From: Todiramphus chloris collaris | Lineage: Eukaryota; Chordata; Aves; Coraciiformes; Alcedinidae | Direction: 5' to 3' | Assembly: GCA_025345505.1 (NCBI GenBank) | Contig: JANVCC010000027.1 | Coordinates: forward strand, 1,053,679-1,117,678 | DNA: 64,000 nucleotides | In this document: piece after piece, positions 13,401 through 26,300 of the stretch | Position numbering within the stretch: position 1 is the stretch's first letter | How the letters are laid out: every line of letters begins with the position of its first letter | Program-made: the position numbers and the translations under genes | The notes under the pieces: model-generated | Told to the model about the DNA's origin: nothing | What the model saw: the letters and a program-made list of their open reading frames with translations, nothing else | The model's database searches: none

Positions 13401-14430
13401 CTACCGGTGTTCTAAACAACTCCTCCAGTATACCACTCAACTTTCCAAGCGTTGCTGTACGCATGGTTGCTTTCACCTGAAGTCAGATGGTGAAGCCAGC
13501 CCTGCTGGGAGGCACTGGCAGGTCCTCCTGCTCTCCAGGCTCACACAGAGCATGGGACCATCTTTCGGGGCTGTCATCAGGGGGTGTTGCTCTGTTAGAA
13601 GTACAGTGCTGTGCATGCTCAAGACAAGTTAGTGAAACGAGCAGAGAAAACAAACAACATGTTCAAATGTGCCTCCAAGTTGATCTAGAACAGATGCAAT
13701 GTTCTCTGTGCAGGACTTGTCCTGTGTGGGACGGGGTTGGCGAGAGTACATGTGCCTTGAATGCCTCTGCATAGTCCGTGTAAAGTCATTAAGCAAAGCT
13801 GCTCTGTATGTCCTGTCCTGTGACTTGTACCCTGCACGGTGCTGAGCGCATCTGGGATCTGCGGAGGTTGCTCAATACCAAACGCAGGTTCCTCTCTCTT
13901 CATGAAACTGCTGCCCTTCAGACACTGTCAGCTTGGCATTCTCTGGCCGTTCTGGAGGGGGCGTTCCTGTCGCCTTTCGCAATGGACGGCTCTTTGGAAA
14001 CCTTCCCCTTGAATGATGCTAAAAGCAATTCCAGTTTCTGTGATTTAACTCATCCCTTTCCTCAGCACAAGCGAGCAAAACCTCTGCGGGTTGCAGGCTC
14101 ACCAGGACCTTGCCAAGAGCTGGCATTATACTCTGAGCCAAGTAACTTTGTGTAAACAGTGAGTATCGAGCTCAACACGTGGGCACGTTCTCGCTGGGGG
14201 GTCGTGTGTGTGCCTGGCTGGTACCAGGGGTGAAGAGCTTCAGATCCTGCTGGATCGCAGTGTATCTATCAGAATTGCTACCAAAGCTGCACTGGCAGAT
14301 AAAACCATACCATGGCTAAGAGGTCACCCACGTGTGAGCTATTAGTGATCGAGAGTCCAGAAATTATTACAGATTTTAGCTTAGAATGCTGGAATTCAGA
14401 TTTTAGCTTAAGGGCCGTGCAAGTACCAGG
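13401..14430. other. Non-coding, short direct repeat
   Basis: No gene recognised. A 14-bp direct repeat (CAGATTTTAGCTTA) occurs twice about 28 bp apart at 14370-14412, just before the next CR1 insertion. ORFs in both orientations are unremarkable. Confidence 0.5.
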
Positions 14431-15040
14431 AATCATAGAATGGTAGGAGTTGGAAGGGACCTCTGGAGAGCATTGAGTCCAACCCCCTGCCAGAGCAGGG
14501 TCACCCAGGTCAGGCCACACAGGAACAGATCCAGGCAGGGCTGGAAAGTCTCCAGAGAAGGAGACTCCACAACCTCTCTGGGCAGCCTAGGACAGGCTCT
14601 ATCAGTCTCACAGTGAAGAAGTTTTTCCTCTTGTTGAGGTGGAACTTTCTGTGTTTCACCTTGCTACCATTACCTCTCATCCTATCCCAGGGCACCACTG
14701 ACAAGAGCCTGGCCCCTTCTACTTGACCCCCACCCTGCAGATGTTTGTAACCATTCATAAGCTTCCCTCAGTCCTCTCTCCTCCAGGCTAAACAGCCCTA
14801 GGGCTCTGTCTTTCCTCATCAGAGAGATGTCCCAGTCCCTTCAGCATCCTCATAGCTCTCTGTTGGAGACTCTCCAGTATTTCCCTGTCCTTCTTGAACT
14901 GTGGAGCCCAGAATCAGACACAATACTCCAGCTATGGTCTCACAGGAGAACCTCCCTTGACCTGCTGGCCAGGCTCCTCTTTATGCAGCCCAGAAGCTGT
15001 CGGTTATTGGGTTCATCTGGCCCCAGTGTGTGTGCCAGCA
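14431..15040 (-). mobile_element. CR1 LINE, about 0.6 kb, 5'-truncated
   Basis: A minus-strand CR1 copy starting with its 3' end (AATCATAGAATGGTAGGAGT, then GTCCAACCCCCTGCCAGAGC). It continues through the reversed ORF2 C-terminal region, including GAGACTCCACAACCTCTCTG, GTGAAGAAGTTTTTCCTC, GGCTAAACAGCCCTAGGGC and GAACTGTGGAGCCCAGAATC. Relative to the typical CR1 order nothing large is missing, but indels and substitutions break the reading frame. The inner edge lies around 15000-15060, where similarity fades. Confidence 0.93.
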
Positions 15041-18000
15041 GGCACCCTGAGCAGAGCCACCATCCCATTGCTCGCTCTCTAGAAAATCTGGGTGTGAAAA
15101 CTGTGGTTTTCTGCGAGCCTCGGGCTCTGCTGCAGTTCCACCGGCGAGATGCCCGTGGCACTGGCGGGAGCACAGGGCTCCCAGAGCACCCGGACGGCGT
15201 CAGCGGCACTGTGTGCGGTCTGGTCCCAGTACTCAGGACACGAGTATCCTGAGAGCTAGGCTTCAGTGTGGCTGGGGATGTTAGAGCAGCAGGTACCAGC
15301 CTCTCTGTCTCCTTCCTCTTCAGCAGCTGCAGGTTTCCTGCCACTCTGCTTGTGGCAGGGGAGGATGCTGCGAGGTGTGATGTAAAATAACCCCCTTCTG
15401 TCCTTTCAGTCTCCCGTGCAAATGATGCAGTGTGATAGGTAAGCAGCCTTGATACAGGTTGTTAGTAGCACAGCCTGGGGTAACCAATCCCGTTAGCTCT
15501 TCTGCTTTCAGACACAGATCCGCAGAAACCTTTTGCTTTTCCCCCTTTTTTATGAGACGGGGTTTCGTCATTCCCCACTGCAGTGCAGCTCTCACAGGAG
15601 AGTGAGGAAACTTCCAGCCTTGCCCAAGACCTTCTCTCTGCAGTTTTCCAAGGGCCAGAAGCCTGCTGGCCTGCTGAGCCTGGCAAGCGCAGGGGATCGC
15701 TCGCTGTCTCTGCTTACGCTTTGCATAATGGGAGATAATCTTTTATTACCTCTTTATTTTAACCCCTGCATCTGTTTTGGGGTTTGGGTTTTTTTTTGTT
15801 TGTTTGTTTGTTGTGGGTTTTTTAGCAACAAAGAATTTTGTCTCTTTTCCCTCTTATGATGCGTTTGGGATCTTTTTTGTTGATTCTTCTCTCACTGTAA
15901 TTTCCAGAGCAATAAACGAGTGCAACCCCTGCCTTGGTTTGGGCTCTTCTGACTCAACCTTGTACTCTGGCTCATCTCCCGTGCTGCTGTGGCAGACTTA
16001 CAACATCTTTTTTTCTATCTCCTTGCTTTTCCAAAGCATGTTTCACCTTCCTCACGACAGGGGGATGAGCTGCCTTTAGCCTCCCTTTCTTGATGGAGGA
16101 TATGCACTTTGTAGAAAGACCATGTTTTATTTATTTACTCCTAGTGCTTTTTCATTCCCATAATTGAAACCTGCTGCTTTTGCACCAGTGTCCAACTTAA
16201 AAGTAATAAATGTGCCATCTGCTTTCAGGCTGATAGCACATCCATCTTCTGTAGCAGAGCTGCCACCCGCCCCATGCCTGGGCCCGCTCTGCTGGCAAGT
16301 ACAAACTCATAAGTGACACCACTCCACTCGTCACAGCTTTGGCCCGGGTCAAATTGTGGCAGCATCTCAAGAGATAACTTGGGGCCCTTTTGTTCTTTCT
16401 CTCCTGAGCCCAGTCACCAGCTCATCTCTTACTGGGTGCTGCGACTCAGTGTTCAGCTTCAGCTGAGGGTGGCTCTTCTGCTTCCTTCTTCTTGTGGTTT
16501 AAAACCAGAGCTGGTTTATGTTTCATTTCTGTGCCGCGTGCAATGCTCAGATGTCTGTAATCCCACTGCCTAATTAACAGCAAATTAGCAGAAACGTCAC
16601 AGTGCTTCCGAAGCTGTAGTCTCCAGTTAGAAAACAGACAATGTTGTTTTTATGTGTGTCTCGGTGATGGTGTGCAGCGTTCAAGACTTCTTATGAGAAA
16701 ACCGTCTGGTTCTGTGTCCAGTTCCACTTGGTTGTGCGTTAAGAGAAACCTCCATGCACCCTAAGGAGATGTTCAGGGTCTGGGAAACGTGTTCCTGATA
16801 GACAGAGCTGTGGAGAGGGGAAGAAGGGTACAGCAGCCTTGTAATACCTGTGTAAGAATTCATCTGTCCTCAGAAAGGGGTCAGACCCCCAGAAGGAGAG
16901 CAGAGATGCTTGTTCTGGGCTTTTAAGTTGATGTTTGTCCCTTTTTGCATGTTTGCAGGATGGCCATCTACATAATTGACTTGGCAAACGCATAAAGCTG
17001 TAGTCAAAGCCTTTGTTTTATATTGCACAATGAGCTATTGTATTTCATTTCTCCTGTAAGATACTTTATACTTTTACAGAGCGTCTTCGCCAGGTTTTGG
17101 CTCCGAGCAATTGCTTTTAATAACTGAGACTGACCAAAAGGACATCGTCCTCTTCAGCGGCTGAGGTGTGAGGTATGATGGATCACTTTGTTACTGTCAA
17201 AGAATGGCTTTTTTTTACTCCGCTGGCAACATGTTTAATCCTGGGTCTTGTAACTCTGCTGCCATTCACTGGGCCAGAAAGAGGAGAGGGAAGAGGAATT
17301 TTTGCCTTTTTGTGTTCTGCAGGAGTCGCTCAGTTCTGTTGAGATGCAAAAACCTGTTTGGCCCCGTTTGGAAATTAGCTGTGCAAATTTACTGACGCGT
17401 TGCTGGAAGAACAAATAGTGAAAGACAGCGTCGCTTGCCTTTATCTGACAGTGCGGATTTCTCGTGAAAAATTGTTTGAAGTGCTGGATGGTACCCAAAC
17501 GTAAAATCTTGTGCTGGCTGAAAACTGAAGTGTTCTGAAAATTGGCTTCATCTGATGTGTTACAAGTAGAGTTTTCAGCTGTAGGCTGAAAGGGCTAAAA
17601 ATTCTGCCTCATTCAGACAATAATTTGGTGAGATTGCAGCCCCTCAGCTTTCTGGTGAAATCATCCACTCCGATTAGGGCTTGATTATCTTTTTGCAGCG
17701 GTTTAATGTGAGGTAATACCACTGGTTTCAGATGGTGATTTACACCAGGGAAATGTCTTGATTCTTCTCTCTCCTGCGGGCAGGTTTTGTGTGAGAAGCT
17801 TTTAGAAGGGCCCGTGCTGAGAGTCCCCGTGGCGTGTAATTCCCAGGGCTAGAGGGGTTTTGTCGCTAGGTCCAGCTTTCCCTAAATTCCTGTCATACAG
17901 AGGGAATCGGTTCTGGGAGCAGGACAGCGATGGGCCGGTCCCTGCACTCTGCCCGGCCCTGCCACGCCAGCACCTGGCTACATGCCTTGTGCTGCCATTC

Positions 18001-21000
18001 CAGGGATGCTGCTTCCTCACACAGGGTTTGGCTTGGCTTGGCTTGGTCTCACTCTGGCTGAAATATCCTGAACATCATCTCTGGGAACGTGGGGCTTGGG
18101 ATTGCCACGAGTTTTCACTTGAATGAAAGAGGCCTGTCTGTTTTTCAGGGTGTGTCTCCTGTGTGACCAAACAAAGGTGCGATGACAGCCACAGGGATGG
18201 AGCAGGGATGCACTGAACTGTCTGGTGTGGGTGCTGACGGGTGTATTCAAGGCCACATAGAGATCACCAGGACTCTGCTGCCTTAGAACTCTGTTAGACC
18301 CTCAGCTGAGAGTCCCAGCTGGGATGACAGATCTGTGCTGGTGGTAGCTGGGTGTGCCTCTGTCCCTGGGAGAGCTGCAGCTCCTCAGGCCATCGGAGCT
18401 CCAACCTGGAGCTGTGGACTCTCTGGCCAGCAAGGTGGGTGCTCATGTGAGCCAGGCAGAAGCTGTAGCTTTGGCCGGGCCATTGATTACTGAAATTCCC
18501 ACTGCCAGGAAGGTTGAATCAGATTTTATGTCAGGTTAGATCCTATGCGTTTTATTTTGGAGGGCGGCAATGCTGCGTTCTGGTAACCACAGCCAGTTTC
18601 ACGTAACTGGGAAGGATGGGCTTGTCCTGATGGCAAGTGTCTGCAGTTCCAGCAGCACCTGCATGCCACAGCCAGGCTTGGTCTCATCTGGCCAGTTGCT
18701 GGAAAAGTCTAGGGTTCAAACATCCCCCGCAAAGGCAGAGCTTGCAGACCAGAATGTGAGTTTTTCTCTTCTGGTCTCTCTCTGTCAGATTTTGTAAGAA
18801 ATCCAGAGCAGAAGCTGCTGTATTTTTTTTGCAGATTCTTTTCAGGGTGTGTGCTTAGACCATGGAGCATCTCACTTTTCTCAATGCTAAGTCTGCAGTC
18901 CCCCAATTTTTGGCTGCCTCGGCCACCTCCCGCTCGGTGCAACAGGAGGGTGGGCTCTTCAGGCTGTGTTGATACACACATATGGTGCGTAGACAGTTGG
19001 TGAATTCGAAAGGAATGACCTTCAGGACTGACATTCTTCTATATTTTCATGTTTTTGTCATGCTGTGGTGGGTTTGTTCATTCCTCTTTCATCTCCTCTG
19101 AGTGAAAAACTCTGCAGTCTTCCAGACAGCGTCTCTCTCTCTCTCTCCCTTCCTCTCACTCACCCAGTCAGACCATCTGTTCCCAGATTACAGATTTCTC
19201 TGCATGAGTACCAGGTAACAGACGTGACTTCTCCCAATAACTACAGCAAAAAAGGCTTTCACACACGCTCTGCAATCTGTGAACATATGATCAGTCTAGG
19301 ATAACATGTCGTGCCAAACACACACTACAGAAATTTATGTGCAGTAACAGAACGAACCCTGAGATCAGGTACTTGGCACCCCCGGACCTGGCTGGTCCTC
19401 TGCGTGGGTCAAAAAGAGGCTCCGGTGCCTGCCAGGACTCTGTGCTTCTGCCCTGCTGCCTTTATTGCGGGGGACCGGCGCATCAAACGTTTCTCTCGGG
19501 GTTTGCTTACAGGGAAGGCAGTGGTGTCCCTGCCCCACGCAGCCCTCCAGGCCAGTGTGGGGACAAGGCCTCTGATCTCTGCAGGCAGCTCAGTGATGAG
19601 CATTTGCCAAGTGATGGGAGATGCCAGAAAGGACCTTTTTTCCATTTTTTTATCATCTTTGCTGCATGCTGCCCATTTTGTGAGTGGGATACAGGCTGAT
19701 ACCTATACACAAGTGTGTGTATGCGATGAATCTATACATAGATATCTAAGCTTTTTTATCCCCTTGCCCATTGTCACATCAGTCCTCAAAGGACCATAAT
19801 TAATCTGAATGTAAAGCAGGTTTGTTTCTGGCTGTTGGGAGCTGCTGCTCTCTCTGATGACCACTGAGTCCTTGCCCCGAGCCTGTGCTGCTCTTTCCTT
19901 CTGTGGTGGCTGGAAAGTGGAGAAGTTGGCTTGAAGCTGAGGGACCGTGCGTGGGTACTGCAGACAGATAAGGTACAAAGCAACAGTTTGTTGAGCTATC
20001 CTGTGATCTGCGGGCCAAGGGCAGGCTTTATCTTTGCTGCAGGGGACATACTGCAACATACTCCAACCAACAGGCTGTGTATTTGTTTTTTGATAAGTGG
20101 ACGTGTGTGTTAAATGTCTCACATTAGTCTTGCGTTCCCCAGGGACTTAGAGAGAAATGAGATGGAAAAAAAGTCTTGCACAAATCAGTACTCAAGTGAA
20201 ACCATGACAGAGGTTGGAAGGGAATTTACTGGTAAATGTCACCTTTGTATGTCTTATACAGTATTATTTACTACCCCTTGTATTTCTGGTGAGAAAATGA
20301 ATTGGTCACCTGCTACACGGCACTACATGAAACATACTTTGAGCCACTCAAAAGCCAAGCGCAGAGGTTTTTCACAAAGGTGAGAGAACCTTAATATGCT
20401 TCCTCTGCGTGTGCACCAGTTACAACAGAAATAAAGTCATGTTCAGAGAGTCAGGATGCATTTATGTATTCATATGTTATTAACCTGCCTCGTACGGCCC
20501 TGCCTGGGTCTCGATTCCCAAGAGACAACCTTCATTACCATGCTTATGGCCTGAAAAGGAGGAGTAGAATGGTATTCGGAGAAGTGTCCACCTCAGGAAA
20601 AGGCTTCTTCCTCCTCAACACGGTGTGAATGTGGAACAGAAAGGTGCTCCTGTTGGGCAGCGGGACGGAAGGCAGCGCCTGTGCGCAGGTGGGCAGCGGG
20701 ATGCGTGGCTGCTGGGAACCTGGCCTGTTGCTGCGGGGACAGCACACGTGGCTTCTGCACAGGCAGGCAGTGCCAGTGTACTGCAGGCCTGTGTCCTCCT
20801 TTCATGGAGGTGGCTGCTCACCCTGCTTCTTTTTCTGTCTCAAATGCCCAAATCTGATAGGGTGTTGCTGGTGCAATGGCTTTATTTTATTTCTGGTAGC
20901 ACAGACAACTTCTATCGCCTCGCCACATGTGCAGAGCTTAGGAGGAAACTCACGTCCTGTTGTCACCTTGGTCTGATGCTTGGGAGAACTGGACACACTG

Positions 21001-21134
21001 AAACCCTTCCTTCAGTGGCTGTGTCCTGGTCACTGAGTGGTTGGTTCCTGTGGCGATTGACAGCTCCTGTGGGATCCTAAAAAGAGGATGACACATAGGT
21101 AGTAGGGTAGCGAGTGGAAGGGTCGGCCTTGCAT
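15041..21134. other. Non-coding, minor microsatellites
   Basis: No supported gene. Contents noted: a TTTG-type microsatellite near 15789-15812, a GGCTT repeat of four units at about 18028-18047, and a CT-rich tract at 19132-19148. ORFs of 100-162 codons at 19311-19799 and elsewhere overlap others in different frames and strands, with no domain signal. The interval 20590-20800 is moderately GC-rich but has no exon structure I would defend. Confidence 0.5.
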
Positions 21135-21450
21135 TTCCTGGTGCTGCTAGAACGTTTCAGCTCTGGCTTCACGCAGAAAGAGGAGGGTTTTCTCAGGGTT
21201 CTGGTGCTGCTAGAACATTTCAGCTCCAGCTTTGCGCAGAAAAAGGAGGGTTTTCTCAGGGTCCTGGTGCTGCTAGAACATTTCAGCTCCGGCTTCACAC
21301 AGAAAGAGGAGGGTTTTCTCAGGGTCCTGGTGCTGCTAGAACATTTCAGCTCTGGCCTCACACAGAAAGAGGAGGGTTTTCTCAGGGTCCTGGTGCTGCT
21401 GGAACATTTCAGCTCCGGCTTTGCGCAGAAAGAGGAGGGTTTTCTCAGGG
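21135..21450. repeat. 63-bp minisatellite, five units
   Basis: Five head-to-tail copies of a 63-bp unit containing TCCTGGTGCTGCTAGAACAT and CAGAAAGAGGAGGGTTTTC. The units differ mainly by substitutions (for example TCACGCAG/TTGCGCAG/TCACACAG) and keep their length. Because 63 is divisible by three, both strands stay open through the array. The plus strand gives a 21-residue repeat containing LLEHFSSGFTQKEEG and the minus strand one containing KPSSFCVKPELKCSSSTRT. This explains the long ORFs at 21114-21767 (plus) and 21077-21571 (minus) without protein-level selection. Sequence beyond 21450 is GC-rich and not part of the array. Confidence 0.95.
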
Positions 21451-23144
21451 CTGGGGCAGCGTTCCCAGCCGTGCGTGTGGGGCTGGGGGCAGCGGGTGCG
21501 TGGCCATGGGGCTGCCCTCGGTCTCCTCGGGGAATGCCAGAGGAGGTGCTTCCTCCACCTCCCCCTCTCACAAATAGGGATCTTTCTCCCGGGGAGTGCA
21601 GAATCCTTTCTGGAGCGTGGGGGACAAATGGTGAGGTGCAGGATGTTTCTGGTACGTGGCTTGTCTGGCTGGCAGCAAGGGCCCTTGGGCAGCACGGGCA
21701 CAGCAGCAGGCAGCTGCCGCGCGCAGACGGCTCAAACGTGGGAGAGAGAAACGTGGTGATAGGCTGAAACTAATGAGGAGACTTTGGCTGTAAACAATTT
21801 CCTCATTGCTGTTCCTTCCTGAAAGATTAGCTCCCGATTTGGAGCAAATCTCCCTTTAGCCAAGGGCCCCTCCTCTCTCTGCTTTTGGAAGAATGCGACA
21901 AACAATCATTTAAGCCGTGGAATGGTAATGTTTCTGTCAGAAGAATCGCTTTGTTCTGAGAATCAAAATGATCTGGGTGTGCTTACCCCTGTGTAGAGAT
22001 TTACGTTTTCAGCATTAGGCAGAAGGTGTTAAATAAATGTTGACTCAGGCTTCTGCATTTTCTCTTTAATTTCCCACATCTTAATTCTTTACTTTGTGCA
22101 ACCGCTGCTGAAACTTGGAACTAAATCTTCATGTTAATGTTCTTTTTCGTGTTTCTTTCACTGCTTTATCCACATCTTTCTGCTTTAATGCTACAATAGC
22201 GTGTGGGAGGATTAGTTACACTGATTAAAAAAAAAAAAAGAAAAGAGCAAGAATGAATTAATCTAAAAGCCAGACACCTTCATTAAGCAAAGTAGGGAGA
22301 ATAATATATATAATTAGCAGGACTTGTGCTTACTGTATGCTCTAATGTAATATATTAGCCATCTAATTATTTTAAAATATTATTAATTGCCTTGAAATTG
22401 TTAGATACTGTTGTTAATAGCCAATTAGGGCTAGTCTTAAAAGGGAGCTGTTTGCTGAGAATAATATTTTAGAAAATCAAGGTACTTAGCTGCATTTGCT
22501 TCCCTACTTCTTTTTGTTTATTCCTTTTCATAGTCCATAACTCATTTCCCCCCTGGTAAAACAGAAGGGCAAAGAGAGACAAACCCACATTCTATAAAAG
22601 GTCTTTGCTTTGGTAAAAAATAGAGCTAAAAAACCTTTCTTCTCCTTTTTGAGAAGATGGGGTACAACCCTCGGTGAAGTCTCCTCTCCCCGAGTTTGTT
22701 CCCAGCTCTGTGCAGGTCTCTGCCAGGTCCAAACACAGAAAGCTTAAAAATGGACACTTGCATCATAAAATGCACAATCAACAGATAGAATGAATAGATT
22801 TGAATCTCTTTAAGTGCAATTCCTGGTATCTGGAAATGAAAATGTGTCGAACTCACCCTGGGGGGAAAAAAAAAAAGAAACCTCTAAAATAATTAAATTA
22901 AGCAAAAGAAAGGAAAGCAGTATGACTCCTGGCACTCCTATTGGAAAGTCTCTGTCCTGAGGGAGACCACGTCTGCCTTGGGACAAAACTCCTTAGTAGA
23001 GGAGATTTTCTTTAGGAAGAGGCAGAGGGGACCTCCGTTCGATTCTGTCACTGACGTGTTAGGAAAAGCACAGACCACTGAGATATTTCATTAAAAAGAT
23101 TTCTACCACTTGAAACCCAATTTCCTGGCTAGCGCAGGATTGTT
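21451..23144. other. Non-coding, includes AT-rich CNE-like block
   Basis: GC-rich DNA to about 21750 passes into AT-rich unique sequence. The segment 22200-22500 is dense in TAATTA/ATTAAT-type motifs and free of recognisable repeats, which is typical of conserved non-coding elements. That reading is inference from texture only. No exon is supported. Confidence 0.4.
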
Positions 23145-23305
23145 TGGCTTTTAAGATCAGAAGAGATGACTGTGATCATCTGCTCTGACCCTCTGAATAA
23201 ACCGGGCCACAGCAATTCACAGAAGTGTTCAAGCCCCAAGCTGGAGTGTAGCTGTTGGAAAAATGCCCAGTCTTGAAAATAAAGAACATCGCAAAACACC
23301 AACAA
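23145..23305 (-). mobile_element. Probable ancient CR1 tail
   Basis: The block TTTTAAGATCAGAAGAGATG, followed by GTGATCATCTGCTCTGACC and 'AATAAACCGGGCCACAGCAA', resembles the reversed 3' UTR of an old CR1 lineage shared by birds, crocodilians and turtles (pattern: aggccagaaggga, then gatcatctagtctgacc, then aggccatagaa). The match is imperfect, consistent with great age. The element probably extends a little past 23300. The call rests on remembered consensus patterns. Confidence 0.5.
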
Positions 23306-26300
23306 AAGGGAATGTCTGGACAATATTTGACACTTTTTTTGAAGCGTCAAGGAGAGGCTCTGAGATCTTTAGAAGGCCCGTTCCACTGTGGGTTTTTTTG
23401 TTTAAAATGGTGACGTCAGTTGGCTGTAGTTGATGCCAGTAAAGTGTTACCGTAAAGGAAAAGTGGAGGGAACGTGCTAACCGCCTTCCCCAGGAGTCTT
23501 TAAATCCCCAGTATAGTATTACCTGAAGTAGTTGCCTTGGCCCTGACTTTTACCCCTTCTCTGAAATGTGCTCATTTCCTTTTCTGCAGCCCAGGGACCC
23601 ACTGGAGAATTAACCTCAGACGCTGCATCGTGGGCTGGAAATGACTTGGAGTGAAAGCCGAGGCTCCTGCACTTCACAGCTTTAATTCAGAAGGTAAGAA
23701 TGAATTTATCTAACTACATAAAGATGTTGTGAAGGAAACCTGCACAGCTCAGAGCTCTTATGAAACCCTTAAACAAAGGTTCACAAACGTTCTCCACAGG
23801 GGTACAACCAAGGCTGGCACTTGATCTTATGGCAGTTTGTTGATGAAATGGCTAAAGGGCTAAAGCTGGCAAAACAGAGAACAGACTCCTTCCACCCGTG
23901 CCCCAATTCCCCCCTGAAAGGGGCACCAGTAGTTACAGTTCCTCCTTTCTCCTGATGGTATTTATCTTGTCTGGTTTAGTAGTTCTTCCCCTATCAAGTT
24001 TAATTTGGATATTAGTCTGCTTTCTGAAAACGAATCCTGTAGCTTTTGTTACAGCACCTCACAGGACAAATACCTACATGTACAAAGAGCAGCTGTATGA
24101 GATTTCTTTGCTGTGTACTTTTGAGTAACAGGAAAGGATTTTTCTGAAGTTTGTGACTGTAACAGTCTAGACTTCTAAACTTCAGTACAGCATTTAGGTT
24201 TCCTTTCTCTCTTTCCTTCCCTCCCCCAGTACCCACTCTACTAACTACAACACGTGCTAGGAGACGGGGGTATCGGTCTGCTCACAAAGGACTTGAGAAA
24301 GACAAATTTCAAACTGAGCAAACCCGCCTTCCCAAAACTGCTCATGCTCAGTGAAACCAGTGATGTGCTACAGAATGAGGGCCATGGAAAACAGACATTT
24401 CAGGTCAGCTCCCATTCGCCTCCAGTCCACAAACACACGACATAATGCAAGTCCTCAAGTGAACAGAACTCACTCTTTGTGTCCTTACACATAGGAAACC
24501 TGGTTATTGTCGGACCTGTCCTTAAATGCTGAAAAGGGTAACAAAGGAGAAGCAAATTAACCCTGAGTTATGGTGAAATAAGTGATCTTTCATCTCTAGG
24601 GTGTGCTGAGTTTGGGTTTAGTTTGCGCTGAGGAAGAAGTCCCCTCGGTAAGTCGGCGTTGCCTGGGTGAGAATACAGGTCTTTGCTTCGGAGCTTTTGC
24701 CATCCAATTCATTTTTGCTTTTTGAGAGAATTTTGCACTGACCGTTGTCCTTTAGTGTAGGAACTGACAGATCTCGCCCCTCCACATTTCTTTGTCACTC
24801 CAAAAGCCTTGTTTTGCTTTGGATTTCCAAAGGAGTCTAAAGAGGGAAATGAAATGAAAGCTGTAGCTGTTACACATCCATCAACATTCATATGCACGAA
24901 TACGTAAGCCCTTCAGCCCCCCCCAAAGCAAGGAGAACTGTCCCTAGGAACTGAAGCGTCAGCATTTACTGGCTGGTGTGGCACCATGGCCATGTCCTCC
25001 TGGGCGTGACTCTGTGATGCCAACCGCTCTCATTCTGACCAGTACTGAGAGGCGAGTCTCTGGGAGCTGGCTGTCAGGAGCCGTCATCTTCCAGAGCCAG
25101 GCTGGAGGGATTGAGCACTGTGTTTTTTGCAGCAGGCTTCTAGATGTGCTTGGCAAGAAATGTTACCGGCTGCTGTGTGCGTTGTCCATCCAAACGTCCC
25201 CGCGTAGCTGTAGCTGAGAATTTCAGTTGTTGTCTTGTCCTCTTGTCTTGTTGCTACAGTGAGAGTCTGAAAGGCCCATGGTGGGGATGGGGCGATGAAC
25301 CTCCGCAGAGGCTGCACCCAAGAGAGGGTGTGCTGCCTGGCGCTGAAGCTGCACCCTCCTCCCCTGTCGCTTGGGATCGGTCAATTCTGTGTTCAAAAGG
25401 GGCTGATGGTTACCTAAAATGATCTTACGTGGGGCTTTTAATCCTTCTACCAGGCCTAAAAATAGCCAGTTATCTTCTCGGCACCTAGAGCATTACGAAG
25501 ATGTTTTTACCGTTGAACAAAGCAAATAGGTTTCAAGTTAGCGTCGAAGATGTTTGACTTTGAGGTATCATACAGCTTTCTTGTGGTCCTTCTCATGATG
25601 CAACAGATCACATATTTAACCCGTGGAAAGATTAATACAGATATCATGGGCCATCTTCTCTCTGACTCTTTGACCGCCGCTGGAGCACGGCACTTTGTAG
25701 TGTTATCCTGCACCCATTTGTCAGCCGTACCTAATTGATTAGGCTACTGTAGCATTTTTATTCTGCACATGAAGTTTCCTCCTCAGCAATCTCTCCCTCC
25801 CAAAATGTACATTCATCATTAATTACAAAATCAATGGGAGAGATGGTCTGGACACGTACAATTGATAGCTTCCCTCTTCAGATTAGCATAACCTGCCCAT
25901 TCGTTATGTGCAGTGAATAATACAGTAGCTGCCGCCGCGGAAAGGGGCAGGTCACTCGCTGTAAATTCCCGAACAAAATGTGATGTCGTGTGGCTTTTCA
26001 TTCAGCGCGTGTTTGCTGTGTGTTTGGAGGGATCTGTCTTCCTCTGAGCCCAGATTCGTCTCCCATCTCTTGGCAAAGCAAAAATCATAAATTTAGACAA
26101 CTAAGTGCTCGTGCTGTGAAAGACGGAGAGGTTCCTTCTGCAAGCTGCGGTGATTAAACTAAGAGCTGCATCGTGCTGAGACTGCAACTCTGAATGAGAT
26201 ATTAAAAAAAGATGAAAGGATCAAAAAAAGTCTGGTCTCTTTAAACCCAGTGATGTTTTTTGCATGAGAAAGGTGATTGGAATTTAGGCCACAGTGTGCA

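Noticed and set aside
21114-21767. 217-codon ORF over the minisatellite
   Set aside because: Openness follows from the 63-bp unit length and the absence of stops in the unit. The region after the array shows no protein-like conservation signal.
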